Shown here: positions 1 to 6,282 of the stretch, one piece after another
Position numbering within the stretch: the stretch's first letter is position 1
How the letters are laid out: each line of letters starts with the position of its first letter
Assembly (NCBI GenBank): GCA_035540495.1
Contig: DATLGL010000011.1
Span: 1-32,584, forward strand
Reading direction: 5' to 3'
Source of the DNA: DASVEG01 sp035540495
GTDB taxonomy: Bacteria > Actinomycetota > Acidimicrobiia > Acidimicrobiales > CADCTF01
DNA: 32,584 nt
Position numbers and translations under genes: made by a program
The notes under the pieces: generated by a model
The model's database searches: none
Seen by the model: the letters and a program-made list of their open reading frames with translations, nothing else
Told to the model about the DNA's origin: nothing

Positions 1-100
1 GGGTGGTGATGGGTTGGTCGAGTGGGTCGCCGTCGGCGCACGCTCCGCACGCGGTGAGGAGGAGGGCGAGGATGGCGATGGGGATGAGGAGGCGGATCAC
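1..100 (-). CDS. Small lipoprotein, cut by the left edge
   Basis: A GTG start at 100 overlaps the stop of the upstream gene (GTGA). The 33 visible codons read as a lipoprotein signal peptide: a short basic start (MIRLL), a hydrophobic core rich in Ile, Leu and Ala, and the lipobox LLTAC with the cysteine near residue 17. A small acidic segment (ADGDPLDQ) follows. The mature protein would be lipid-anchored on the outer face of the host membrane. Known phage lipoproteins often block superinfection, but that role is inference here. The 3' end lies outside the window, so length and fold are unknown. Confidence 0.7.
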   Translation of the reverse strand, partial: MIRLLIPIAILALLLTACGACADGDPLDQPITT

Positions 101-324
101 CGCGCGCCCTCCTGCTGCTTGCCGTTACCGGGCGCTTCGTCGGAGCGCAACAGTCCGTCGTCCCGCAGCATCCGGTGTTCGTGCTCGGCCACGGTCGCGG
201 CGAGCAGATCGTCGCGTAGGGCGGATGCTTCCTCTGCGGTGATCTCGTGCGGGTTCTCGCCAAACTTCGTTATGACGATCGACCGGCTGGTCACCTCGTA
301 GGTCACGAACCACTCCCGCTTCAT
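97..324 (-). CDS. Hypothetical protein, 75 aa
   Basis: The start is the ATG at 324, which overlaps the preceding stop as ATGA. It begins MKREWFVTYEVTSRSIVI; the reading frame extends upstream, but that part looks non-coding. The N-terminal half alternates hydrophobic and polar residues like a beta hairpin. The C-terminal half (about residues 25-60) is an acidic and basic helix with many Glu, Ala and Arg. No family is recognised. It is a coupled member of the early leftward operon, between a zinc-ribbon protein and the lipoprotein. Confidence 0.7.
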   Translation of the reverse strand: MKREWFVTYEVTSRSIVITKFGENPHEITAEEASALRDDLLAATVAEHEHRMLRDDGLLRSDEAPGNGKQQEGAR

Positions 325-539
325 GGCTCGCTCCGTTCGCCGAAGTCGGGCTGATGGGCGGGGCACTCGGGGTGGTGTCCGTCGCCGTTGCGGTAGCGGG
401 TGATCGGCCATCCGCACTCGCAGGCGCGCATCTTCTTGATCCGCTCCTGCCGTTCGGCTTTCGCCTGCTTGAGCACGTCGGGATGAGCCAGTTCAGCCAC
501 AGTCGACCTCTCGCCGGATTGGAGCGGTTCACTCGTCAT
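321..539 (-). CDS. Small zinc-ribbon protein, 72 aa
   Basis: A charged N-terminal helix (about residues 12-36, many Lys, Arg, Glu) is followed by a compact cysteine cluster, ACECGW near residue 40 and HHPECPAH near residue 56. Together these can supply a Cys/His zinc site. The ATG start at 539 overlaps the end of the ASCH gene by 11 nt, and the stop overlaps the next start. Such mini zinc ribbons are common in actinophage early operons; their roles are mostly unknown, and DNA or protein binding is a guess. Confidence 0.7.
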   Translation of the reverse strand: MTSEPLQSGERSTVAELAHPDVLKQAKAERQERIKKMRACECGWPITRYRNGDGHHPECPAHQPDFGERSEP

Positions 540-1110
540 GCTGCGGCCTGCCGCGAGCGGGGATCGGAACCTCGAGCGGCATGATGTCCCGAAGCAGCCA
601 CGCCCACCGCCCAGGCGAGAAGTCGCCGTACGGACGCTGCTCCTCAGCGACTCGTGCGTCGGCCCACGACGGACAGCCCGCGAATCGACTCCACTCGACC
701 AGATTGCCCTTCACGTCGAAGCGATCTGGCTCCCACAGGATGCGCTCGGTCCGAACGCAGTCCACGAGCATCGCCGTCGCGACGACAGCGCCGAGCGGCA
801 TGTCGAGATCGACACTGCCCATCGGTGATACGTCGTCCACCAGGCAGACGAGCTGGGTGTCGCCTCGATGACCCTCGTCGCTGGTGCGGCGGCAGTAGGA
901 CGCCTGGAAGTCACCGAGGTAGCCGTAGACCCAGCCGCCCTCGGTCTTGCCCTCGCAGTCGCCGGGCAGTTGGTCAATGCCCTTCGTGGTCTTGGCCGCG
1001 TGGATCGCAATGCGGCCCCGGTACGGCGTTGACCATGATCGCGTCTCGATCGTCTTGACGCCATAGGCGATCAGACTCGCCCACGGCTGCCACAGCGATA
1101 TGGCCTTCAT
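529..1110 (-). CDS. ASCH-domain protein, 193 aa
   Basis: The N-terminus (MKAISLWQPWASLI, then KTIETRSW) is the recognisable start of the ASCH fold, with a basic pocket segment (YRGRIAIHAAK) following. ASCH domains are PUA-like beta barrels thought to bind RNA or modified nucleotides, and many phages carry one in the early region. The start is the ATG at 1110, which overlaps the upstream stop as ATGA and has AGGAAA before it; the ATG 15 nt further upstream is less likely. A WAWLLRDI segment near the C-terminus also fits family members. The substrate is unknown. Confidence 0.85.
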   Translation of the reverse strand: MKAISLWQPWASLIAYGVKTIETRSWSTPYRGRIAIHAAKTTKGIDQLPGDCEGKTEGGWVYGYLGDFQASYCRRTSDEGHRGDTQLVCLVDDVSPMGSVDLDMPLGAVVATAMLVDCVRTERILWEPDRFDVKGNLVEWSRFAGCPSWADARVAEEQRPYGDFSPGRWAWLLRDIMPLEVPIPARGRPQHDE

Positions 1111-1586
1111 GGGGTTTCCTCGCATGATTCAGCGTCGTGACCGTTCTCGCCGTAGAGCGCCCCGCAGGTTGGGCACTCGTCGGCAAGTTCGCCGTGCGGG
1201 TCGTCGACCCAGGTCAGGGCCTCACGGACGAGAGCGAGAGCTTCAAGCGCCTGCGGTTCGTATCGCGCCTCGGCGTGGCCGTACGCGTTGGCGAGGATCG
1301 TCTCGACTCCCCGCAGCGCCTTCGTCAACTCGGTCCGTAGCTCTCGCTCCGTGCCGAAGTCCTCGCACACCATCGGGAAGCGGTGCGCGTCCCAGCGGAA
1401 CTGTACGGCGGCTTCGATGGCGGCTTCCTGGCCGAGTTCGTTGACGTGAACAGGCCAGATGCCGAGCGCCAGGAGCAGGCGGTCAGCGAACGACGCCGAC
1501 GGGTCATCGGGGTGTGAAGCGGCGCGCGACGCTGTCTGTCGCGAGCGCCCGCCTTCCGGCCGATGCTGTGCGCTTGAATCGGTCAT
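1107..1586 (-). CDS. Hypothetical protein with C-terminal zinc-ribbon-like motif, 159 aa
   Basis: The first 30 residues are polar and probably disordered. The middle (about 35-130) is mainly helical, with several Ala/Glu/Leu-rich stretches. The end carries CPTCGALYGENGHDAESC, a CxxC plus His/Cys arrangement able to bind one zinc. The ATG start overlaps the previous stop (ATGA) and the stop overlaps the ASCH start (ATGA), so it is translationally coupled on both sides. No family is recognised. Confidence 0.75.
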   Translation of the reverse strand: MTDSSAQHRPEGGRSRQTASRAASHPDDPSASFADRLLLALGIWPVHVNELGQEAAIEAAVQFRWDAHRFPMVCEDFGTERELRTELTKALRGVETILANAYGHAEARYEPQALEALALVREALTWVDDPHGELADECPTCGALYGENGHDAESCEETP

Positions 1587-1771
1587 CGGCGTGGCTCCCC
1601 CGCGCGGCGTGGCATCACGGACAGCGACTCGCGGAACGCGGCGAACTCGCTCGTACCGCCGAGCAACTCGCGGTCACGCTCGCGCTGCGGCCGATCCCAC
1701 TCCCATAACCGCCACGCAATCCACGAGAACCCGCCAGCGCAGAGGATGGTGATGACGAAGAGCGCGCCCAT
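1583..1771 (-). CDS. Small single-pass membrane protein, 62 aa
   Basis: Residues 3-22 (GALFVITILCAGGFSWIAWR) form one clear transmembrane segment at the extreme N-terminus. A strongly charged cytoplasmic-type tail rich in Arg and Glu follows. Its ATG shares one base with the RusA-like gene's stop (TGATG), and its own stop overlaps the next gene. Phages often place such mini membrane proteins in early operons as host-takeover or exclusion factors; nothing here gives a specific function. Confidence 0.7.
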   Translation of the reverse strand: MGALFVITILCAGGFSWIAWRLWEWDRPQRERDRELLGGTSEFAAFRESLSVMPRRAGEPRR

Positions 1772-2187
1772 CAGGCGACCTCATCCCGTTCGGCGGGCCA
1801 ACCGGAAACAATGAGCTGCAACGCGTCGGTGCCTGTCGGCTGCGGCGCGAGGAACGTGATCTCCGTGACGACGTCCGGGCCGTCGTCGACGATCACACCC
1901 GCATCGACGAGCCCATCGATAGCCGCCTTCACCGCGCCAACGCAGGCGGCCGTGTCGGGCCGCACCCGGTTACGCGTGAACGGTTGCGCGGTCACGCAGA
2001 TCGCTTCCATCGCGGGCATGCCCATCCGCTCGGCGAGGTCACGGAAATGGCCGCGCCATTCGCGTGTGCGAGCAGCGCGACCGAACTTCCCGCCACCGCC
2101 CTTGGCGCCCGTCTTGGAGTAGCCGCCCTGGCGTTCGCTGTTGAGCGTCCAGGGCCGCTTCTCGTAGGTGAGCGTGTAGGAGAGCAC
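1771..2187 (-). CDS. RusA-like Holliday junction resolvase, 138 aa
   Basis: The C-terminal half carries the RusA signature in slightly altered form: a conserved Asp (PDTAACVGAVKAAIDGL), then a hydrophobic segment and an acidic turn (AGVIVDDGPDV). In the family these acidic residues bind Mg2+ to cut four-way junctions. The usual DxDN...K box is here DTAAC...K, so the first metal site is weaker. The GTG at 2187 (VLSYTLTYEKRPW) was chosen because homologues begin with a beta strand like this. It lies 10 nt after the previous stop, in an operon with an exonuclease, which fits phage recombination or DNA processing before packaging. Confidence 0.7.
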   Translation of the reverse strand: MLSYTLTYEKRPWTLNSERQGGYSKTGAKGGGGKFGRAARTREWRGHFRDLAERMGMPAMEAICVTAQPFTRNRVRPDTAACVGAVKAAIDGLVDAGVIVDDGPDVVTEITFLAPQPTGTDALQLIVSGWPAERDEVA

Positions 2188-2197
2188 CGAGCCGCTG

Positions 2198-2602
2198 CTA
2201 CAGCAGGTCGGCAGCGGCGAGACCCGAACCGCCAGCCGCCGCATCGGACTCGACTGGCGCCGACACCACGCCAGCGCCACGCTTCACCTGCACGTCGAAG
2301 TGCTTGAGCGTGCCCTTGTCGACCTTCTCGGTGCGGGTGAACACGATCGCGATCCGATCCCCCGGCCGGGGTCGTCCGTGTTCGGGGTCGGCGAGCTTCG
2401 CCCGCAGCTGCGCCTGCCCGGCGGTCACGGTGCGTTCCTCGCCGTCGTCGGTTCGGACGATGATCTGCGGGCACGGCTTGCCGTTGAAGTCGTTGCCACG
2501 CTGAACGGCGAGGACTTCGCCGACGACCTTGTCGCCGACGTTCTCGAACTTCACGAAGTTGCTGGGGGTGATCAGGTCGGGGTCGTCCCAGATGTCGGTC
2601 AC
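2198..2602 (-). CDS. Probable OB-fold ssDNA-binding-like protein, 134 aa
   Basis: The GTG at 2602 overlaps the exonuclease stop as GTGA. After an acidic N-terminus (TDIWDDPDLITPS), residues 18-105 look like a five-strand beta barrel (VGDKVVGEVLAVQRG, PQIIVRTDDGEE, GDRIAIVFTRTE). The last 25 residues are Ala/Gly-rich with an acidic patch. Proteins of this shape commonly sit beside Cas4/RecB-type exonucleases in actinophages and are presumed partners that handle single strands. The OB-fold and binding role are inferred from strand pattern and neighbour, not from a diagnostic motif. Confidence 0.6.
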   Translation of the reverse strand: MTDIWDDPDLITPSNFVKFENVGDKVVGEVLAVQRGNDFNGKPCPQIIVRTDDGEERTVTAGQAQLRAKLADPEHGRPRPGDRIAIVFTRTEKVDKGTLKHFDVQVKRGAGVVSAPVESDAAAGGSGLAAADLL

Positions 2603-3843
2603 TGCTTGGTCTCGCTTTCGCTGGTGGGGAACGGCGCGACAACCGGCGCGCCGTCTTCGGTGAACTGCAAGCACGAGCGACCCTCGACGAGGTCGCCGGC
2701 GATCAACGCGAACTCCTCGGGCGTGTGCGCCTTGCGCAACTGCTCGACGAGGGCTACGTCAAACCCTTCGCTCCGCAGACGGCTCGCGGCTTTGCGTGCC
2801 GCGGTCATAAACGGGTCCGGGATGAGAAAGTGCGCTTCGACCTTCGTGCAGATCGTGTTGAGCGCCTCGAGGTGGGCGGTCGTGTGTCCGCCTTCGCGGA
2901 GGGTTGGGACCGACTTGGGCCAGGAGCGGGCGAGTGTCGCGCCGGCTTCTTCGCTGAACTCGATGATCGCCCGCACCCGCGTGCGGAACCGCTCGAGGTC
3001 CGCGGGATCGGCCAACGCCGAGGCTGGTGCCGCGGCGAGGGGGGAGGCGAGATTCTTCCGCTTCCGCCACGCTCGAACGTCGGCGCAAAGCTGCGCTGCG
3101 GTCCACCCTGCGGCGATGTCCACCTCGTAGAGCACGCAGTTGGCGGTGCCCGCTGGCAAGTGGATGACGAGCGCGCGTTCGCGGTCGACGTCGACCATCG
3201 CATCGGTCGAGTCGGAGGCGATGTCGTAGAGCCGGGATGCGTTCGCGTAGCAGGCGAGCTGGATCGCGATCGCTCCCCACGAGTAGTCGAGCGTCGCCCC
3301 CGTCTTGAGGTCGGCGATGAGCGGGAGCGGATGCCCGGGGAGCCGCACGAGTCGGTCGAAGGTGCCGGCGAGCTCGAGCTGGTCGATGACGACAACCCGT
3401 TCGATGAACTCGCGTTGCACCTCGACACCGGCGGCGTTCATCGTCTGCTGGTAGGCGTCGATGTCGGCGTTCCACGGGGCGGGCACGTTGATCGGCTCAC
3501 CCGAATCGATCCGCTCCGTGAACCTGTGCAGCGCCGTACCAAGGTTCGCCCCGGCGGAGCCTTTGGCGGCTTCCACGGCCTGATCGCACAACTTGTTCAA
3601 CGTGCTCTTGTCGGCGACGGGCGTAGAGGCGACCTGGGCGTACAGGTCTGGGCGGGCGGCGATCCCGACGGCGGTCATCCGCTGCTTCCAGCGTTCGAGG
3701 TTGTAGCGGTCGTCGATCGTCTCCGCGAACGTCGTGACCCGCGTGTACGGCTTGCCCTCGATGAGGTAGCGGCCGTAGCGGTCACGCTTCGGTTCGAGGC
3801 GTACCGCCATCTCCGTCCAGATGGCGTCGGCGGTCGCGGTCAC
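2599..3843 (-). CDS. Cas4/RecB-type PD-(D/E)XK exonuclease, 414 aa
   Basis: Three elements of the RecB-like nuclease core are visible: GTALH (about residues 102-106), GTFDRL with its Asp near 163, and IADLKTG near 176-182, where Asp and Lys are the catalytic metal and base residues. The family degrades or resects DNA ends and feeds recombination. The GTG at 3843 (VTATADAIW) overlaps the previous stop as GTGA; the frame stays open upstream but that part is Arg/Pro-rich and unconvincing. A 4-bp overlap couples it to the probable ssDNA-binding gene. I see no Cas4-type iron-sulphur cysteine cluster, so it may be a plain exonuclease. Confidence 0.85.
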   Translation of the reverse strand: MTATADAIWTEMAVRLEPKRDRYGRYLIEGKPYTRVTTFAETIDDRYNLERWKQRMTAVGIAARPDLYAQVASTPVADKSTLNKLCDQAVEAAKGSAGANLGTALHRFTERIDSGEPINVPAPWNADIDAYQQTMNAAGVEVQREFIERVVVIDQLELAGTFDRLVRLPGHPLPLIADLKTGATLDYSWGAIAIQLACYANASRLYDIASDSTDAMVDVDRERALVIHLPAGTANCVLYEVDIAAGWTAAQLCADVRAWRKRKNLASPLAAAPASALADPADLERFRTRVRAIIEFSEEAGATLARSWPKSVPTLREGGHTTAHLEALNTICTKVEAHFLIPDPFMTAARKAASRLRSEGFDVALVEQLRKAHTPEEFALIAGDLVEGRSCLQFTEDGAPVVAPFPTSESETKQ

Positions 3844-4070
3844 CGCTGCGTCTCCGAGAACTCCACCCACGCGCGGTCGGCGTCGTCGTTGGCCGCGAGG
3901 CGGCGGGCTTCGAGCTTCGCGGCCAGCTGCTTCGACTCGGCGACGATCAACGGCAGCCACGCAGCGAGGCTCGGATGGTCGGGCGCGCGTTCGGCGAGCT
4001 TCCCGGCGCGGCGCAGGTCTTGCTCGAGCTTCGCCATCTCCGCGCGGATGTCGGCGTCGAACTCACACAC
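3840..4070 (-). CDS. Short coiled-coil-like protein, 76 aa
   Basis: The GTG at 4070 (VCEFDADIRAEMAKLEQD) gives an 8-nt overlap with the preceding gene, as elsewhere in this operon. Nearly the whole chain is predicted helical, rich in Ala, Leu, Glu and Arg, in two long helices (about 6-25 and 35-65) joined by a Pro-containing turn. No catalytic motif is visible. It is immediately upstream of, and coupled to, the exonuclease by a GTGA overlap, so it could be an accessory factor; that is inference only. Confidence 0.65.
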   Translation of the reverse strand: MCEFDADIRAEMAKLEQDLRRAGKLAERAPDHPSLAAWLPLIVAESKQLAAKLEARRLAANDDADRAWVEFSETQR

Positions 4071-4386
4071 GGGCCGCGTCCTCGGCGAGCTGCGTGTAGT
4101 GGGCGACCGCGGCCGTCTTGTTCGGCGCGAGTGTTGCGTGCTCGACATCGGTCAGGCAGCGCGACGTGGCGTCCTTCGGCCACGCGTTGGCGATCGCGAC
4201 CGCCAGGTCGTGGTGGGCCTTAGCGAAGAACGCCAACAGCGGCTCAGGGTCACCCTGGATGGTGAACCAGCCAGACGCCAACCGGATCTCGACAGCAACG
4301 ATCCGAGTGCCGCCCGCAGTCGTCTGCGTGCGCACCTCGAACGTCTCGTCGGGGTCGATGATCAACCCCATGCTCGGATATGCCAT
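4063..4386 (-). CDS. Hypothetical protein, 107 aa
   Basis: An ATG at 4386 follows a good ribosome site (CAGGAGAG). The N-terminal 50 residues form a beta-rich segment (TFEVRTQTTAGGTRIVAVEI, then GWFTIQG). The rest is helical with an Ala/His-rich stretch. I do not recognise the family. It is the third gene of the leftward early operon after the Cro-like and excisionase-like genes, a place where replication or recombination accessory genes usually begin. Confidence 0.7.
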   Translation of the reverse strand: MAYPSMGLIIDPDETFEVRTQTTAGGTRIVAVEIRLASGWFTIQGDPEPLLAFFAKAHHDLAVAIANAWPKDATSRCLTDVEHATLAPNKTAAVAHYTQLAEDAARV

Positions 4387-4407
4387 TACGCTCTCCTGTG
4401 CCGCGGT

Positions 4408-4830
4408 CTACAGCGCGGCGCTGTCTCGGCCCTGCCGCGTTGCCGCGCGGCGGGGCTGTTTCGTTGTGGGAGCCGGCGGGCGACGGACAGGCACGCCCGC
4501 CTCGCCGCTTCGGCCGAGTGCCACGACTTCCCCTGCGTGGCGCTCGCGTGGACCGCCGGCTCCGGTGACCGCACCAGCTGTGCTGTCAGCGCCCTCTGCC
4601 GAAGAAGGTGCTGGTGCGGCCACCGCAGGCGGCGGGAAGGTCCCCGCCATTCCCTCGTCGATGATTCGGTCGAGCTCGACGCGCGGGACGAAGGCGGTGC
4701 GGTTCCAAGTAACGGTGCGAACGATCCCCGTGTTCACCCACGAGCGGAGGGTCTTGTCGTCGAGGCGCAGCGCCTCGGCGGCTTCGCGGATGGTGAACGC
4801 GAGCGTCGGCACCTCACGTCGGCGAGTCAC
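4408..4830 (-). CDS. MerR-like HTH protein, probable excisionase/early regulator, 140 aa
   Basis: A winged-helix DNA-binding segment of the excisionase/MerR type lies near residues 9-60: FTIREAAEALRLDDKTLRSW followed by a wing (TVTWNRTAFVPRVELDRII). Such proteins often serve as recombination directionality factors that bend att DNA for the integrase. The remaining 80 residues are a long Pro/Ala/Gly-rich, apparently disordered tail ending in a basic stretch, unusual for a plain Xis, which is normally near 60-80 aa. The GTG start at 4830 overlaps the Cro stop (GTGA). Being second in the Cro operon means it would be made on induction, as expected for Xis. It could instead be a transcription regulator. 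Confidence 0.7.
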   Translation of the reverse strand: MTRRREVPTLAFTIREAAEALRLDDKTLRSWVNTGIVRTVTWNRTAFVPRVELDRIIDEGMAGTFPPPAVAAPAPSSAEGADSTAGAVTGAGGPRERHAGEVVALGRSGEAGVPVRRPPAPTTKQPRRAATRQGRDSAAL

Positions 4831-5066
4831 GACGCGGCTGCCGGCACGGGCGGAACAACCTTCGGCCATGCGAAAAGGACATCCATCCGCACTCCGAGCG
4901 CCCCGGCGATCTTCCACTTCAACTCGTCGTTCGGGTTGAGCTTCCCGGCGACGATGCGGTCGATGGTCGTCGAGTGCACTCCCACCTGCTTGGCGAGCCA
5001 TCTGTGGCTGCGACCGTTGAGGTAGTCCTCGATCGACTCGCCCCACGCCTCTAGCAAGTCCTGCAT
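4827..5066 (-). CDS. Cro-like XRE-family HTH protein, 79 aa
   Basis: The helix-turn-helix is clear (SHRWLAKQVGVHSTTIDRIVAG, about residues 19-40, with the recognition helix STTIDRIV). A four-helix lambda-repressor-type fold continues to KWKIAGALGVRMDVLF. There is an in-frame ATG at 5078 as well, but it lies inside the -10 box of the promoter. The ATG at 5066 lies 7 nt past the -10, so the message is probably leaderless and starts at this codon. It is the first gene of the early leftward operon and diverges from the XRE repressor; the shared operators make it the Cro counterpart. Confidence 0.85.
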   Translation of the reverse strand: MQDLLEAWGESIEDYLNGRSHRWLAKQVGVHSTTIDRIVAGKLNPNDELKWKIAGALGVRMDVLFAWPKVVPPVPAAAS

Positions 5067-5101
5067 GAGATGCAGCATACCTGCGTCTGCCGCAGCGTCA
5101 A
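5066..5101 (-). promoter_or_regulatory. Early leftward promoter (Cro operon)
   Basis: On the minus strand a -35 box TTGACG (5101-5096), a 16-bp spacer and a -10 box TATGCT (5079-5074) are in place. Transcription would start near 5066, the A of an ATG, giving a leaderless mRNA. A 19-bp operator (5079-5097) fills the spacer and another covers the -10 and start point, so a repressor bound there would block RNA polymerase. Confidence 0.75.
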
Positions 5102-5156
5102 GGCTGCTGCGTCAGAAACAGCATCGAGAATCTTCCGGGACAAACCGGGGCGCCGC

Positions 5157-5198
5157 TGGACCGTGAACTACGTGCCCGTACTTATCTGCTGCGTACGA
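5157..5198 (+). promoter_or_regulatory. Possible repressor promoter
   Basis: TTATCT at 5182-5187 is an acceptable -10 box with a weak -35 (TGGACC, 5157-5162, 19-bp spacing). The ATG at 5198 is 11 nt past the -10, so the repressor message may be nearly leaderless. The operator at 5187-5205 overlaps the start point, which would allow autoregulation. Confidence 0.4.
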
Positions 5199-5581
5199 TG
5201 CAGCACGTGGGCGTTGACCAGCCGGTTCCCGACATGGACGCTGCCACCGTGCGCCTCCAACAGCTCGGGAAGAGGCTCCGAGAGGAGATCGATCACCAAC
5301 GACGCTCGTATCGCGCCGTCGCCGCCGCCATCGGCATCAACGACGGCCACCTGAATCGCATCATGGCTGGCCAGATCGCGAACTTGGCCATCGAGATGGT
5401 GAGGCGCATCGAAGACGAACTGGGCTTAGACAACGGCCTTCTGCTGCGAGCTGGCGGGTACGTCGTCGACGCATCCGACCTTCGCTCGCACATGCGGCGA
5501 GCAACTGACCTCACACCGGGACAGCGCCAGTCACTCATCGACCTCTACGACGCGTTGTCTAAGAAGTCCGACCGTGGCTGA
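5198..5581 (+). CDS. XRE-family immunity repressor, 127 aa
   Basis: A lambda-repressor-like HTH spans about residues 22-80, with RSYRAVAAAIGINDGHLNRI as the helix-turn-helix and recognition residues in NDGHLNRIMAG. A short C-terminal helical part (TPGQRQSLIDLYDALSKK) may dimerise. There is no peptidase or RecA-sensitive domain, so prophage induction would not use LexA-type self-cleavage. It is transcribed opposite to the Cro-like gene across the four operators, which makes the immunity role likely. ATG 5198 and ATG 5234 are both possible; 5198 fits a near-leaderless message. Confidence 0.85.
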   Translation: MQHVGVDQPVPDMDAATVRLQQLGKRLREEIDHQRRSYRAVAAAIGINDGHLNRIMAGQIANLAIEMVRRIEDELGLDNGLLLRAGGYVVDASDLRSHMRRATDLTPGQRQSLIDLYDALSKKSDRG

Positions 5582-5709
5582 AGTAGCCGATCCACCCGTC
5601 GTTCAAGCATCAGCAGCGCCATGTCGAGCGTTTCCAACAGATCGCGCTGATCCCGTTCGACTATTTCCAGCCGCCGTTCGAGCCGTACCAGCCGTTCGTT
5701 CGTATCCAC
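5545..5709 (-). CDS. Possible coiled-coil protein antisense to the repressor end, 54 aa
   Basis: The frame reads DTNERLVRLERRLEIVERD, then LLETLDMALLMLERRVDRLL, a regular heptad of Leu/Ile/Val with charged flanks, the pattern of a parallel coiled coil. A GTG at 5709 is preceded by GGAG at a workable distance. The 3' end runs 37 nt antisense into the repressor gene. It is the only coding candidate in the 185-bp gap between the repressor and the DUF2510 gene. Biased composition in high-GC DNA can mimic this, so confidence is limited. Confidence 0.4.
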   Translation of the reverse strand: MDTNERLVRLERRLEIVERDQRDLLETLDMALLMLERRVDRLLQPRSDFLDNAS

Positions 5710-5766
5710 ATCCCACTCCGCGTCTTGTGGCCCGCTCGGGATCGTCGCGCGGGGGTGTGACAAGAA

Positions 5767-6282
5767 GTGGCTGAGCCGTCTCCTGCTGGTTGGTATGCGG
5801 ATCCGTGGCGGCGGTTCGAGCGCCGTTATTGGGATGGCGCGCGGTGGACTGAGCATGTGGCGAGCGGCGGTCACCAGGCCGTCGACCCGGCGGAGTTGCG
5901 GGCCGAGGACATTCCTGTCGTGCCCCCCGTTCAGCAGCGGACACCCCTTGGACGGCGGCGTGTCGCGCTGATCGTCGGCTTCCTCGCCGTCTGTTTCGCT
6001 GGTCTCGTGTTCGTCTCAGCGAACGGGGATGACGAGCCAACCGCGGCTGACGCCTACTACGCCTGCCAAGACTTCGTCGACCGCCGGCTGAAGGCTCCGG
6101 CGACGGCCGACTATCCGCCCCTGTCGACTGCGAGGGTTGGGCGCATGGGTGACAGGTGGACGGTGAGCGCCTACGTCGACAGCGAGAACTCGTTCGGGGC
6201 GAAGATCCGCGACACGGTCTGGTGCGACATGACCCGCACCGAGGACGGCTGGCGGCTCGACGACGTGTCCATCGGCGACTAG
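5767..6282 (+). CDS. DUF2510 membrane protein, 171 aa
   Basis: Residues 7-33 match the DUF2510 motif (GWYADPWRRFERRYWDG, then WTEHV), a short tryptophan-rich domain found in actinobacterial membrane proteins. One transmembrane helix follows at about 66-86 (VALIVGFLAVCFAGLVFVSA), then an exported domain of about 80 residues with two cysteines (YYACQ and VWCDM) that could form a disulphide. The start is a GTG without a strong ribosome site. It sits downstream of the repressor on the same strand, so it may be expressed in the lysogen; surface exclusion of other phages is plausible. Its stop shares the palindrome CTAG with the integrase stop. Confidence 0.75.
   Translation: MAEPSPAGWYADPWRRFERRYWDGARWTEHVASGGHQAVDPAELRAEDIPVVPPVQQRTPLGRRRVALIVGFLAVCFAGLVFVSANGDDEPTAADAYYACQDFVDRRLKAPATADYPPLSTARVGRMGDRWTVSAYVDSENSFGAKIRDTVWCDMTRTEDGWRLDDVSIGD

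Larger units (their letters stand above)
5059..5205. promoter_or_regulatory. Four-operator genetic switch region
   Basis: Four related 19-bp imperfect palindromes occur: 5059-5077, 5079-5097, 5105-5123 and 5187-5205. The clearest is TGCTGCGTACGATGCAGCA (5187-5205). The first site matches it at 15 of 19 positions and the third shares its outer TGCTGCGT and CAGCA. Half-site consensus is about TGCTGCGT. Three sites cluster over the leftward promoter and one lies at the 5' end of the repressor gene, as in lambda-type switches. Binding by the XRE repressor and Cro-like protein is inferred from position. Confidence 0.7.

Noticed and set aside
2725..5025. Plus-strand open frame of 766 codons across the early operon
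   Set aside because: It is antisense to the exonuclease and its neighbours, has Arg/Gly/Val-rich shadow composition, and no recognisable domain.
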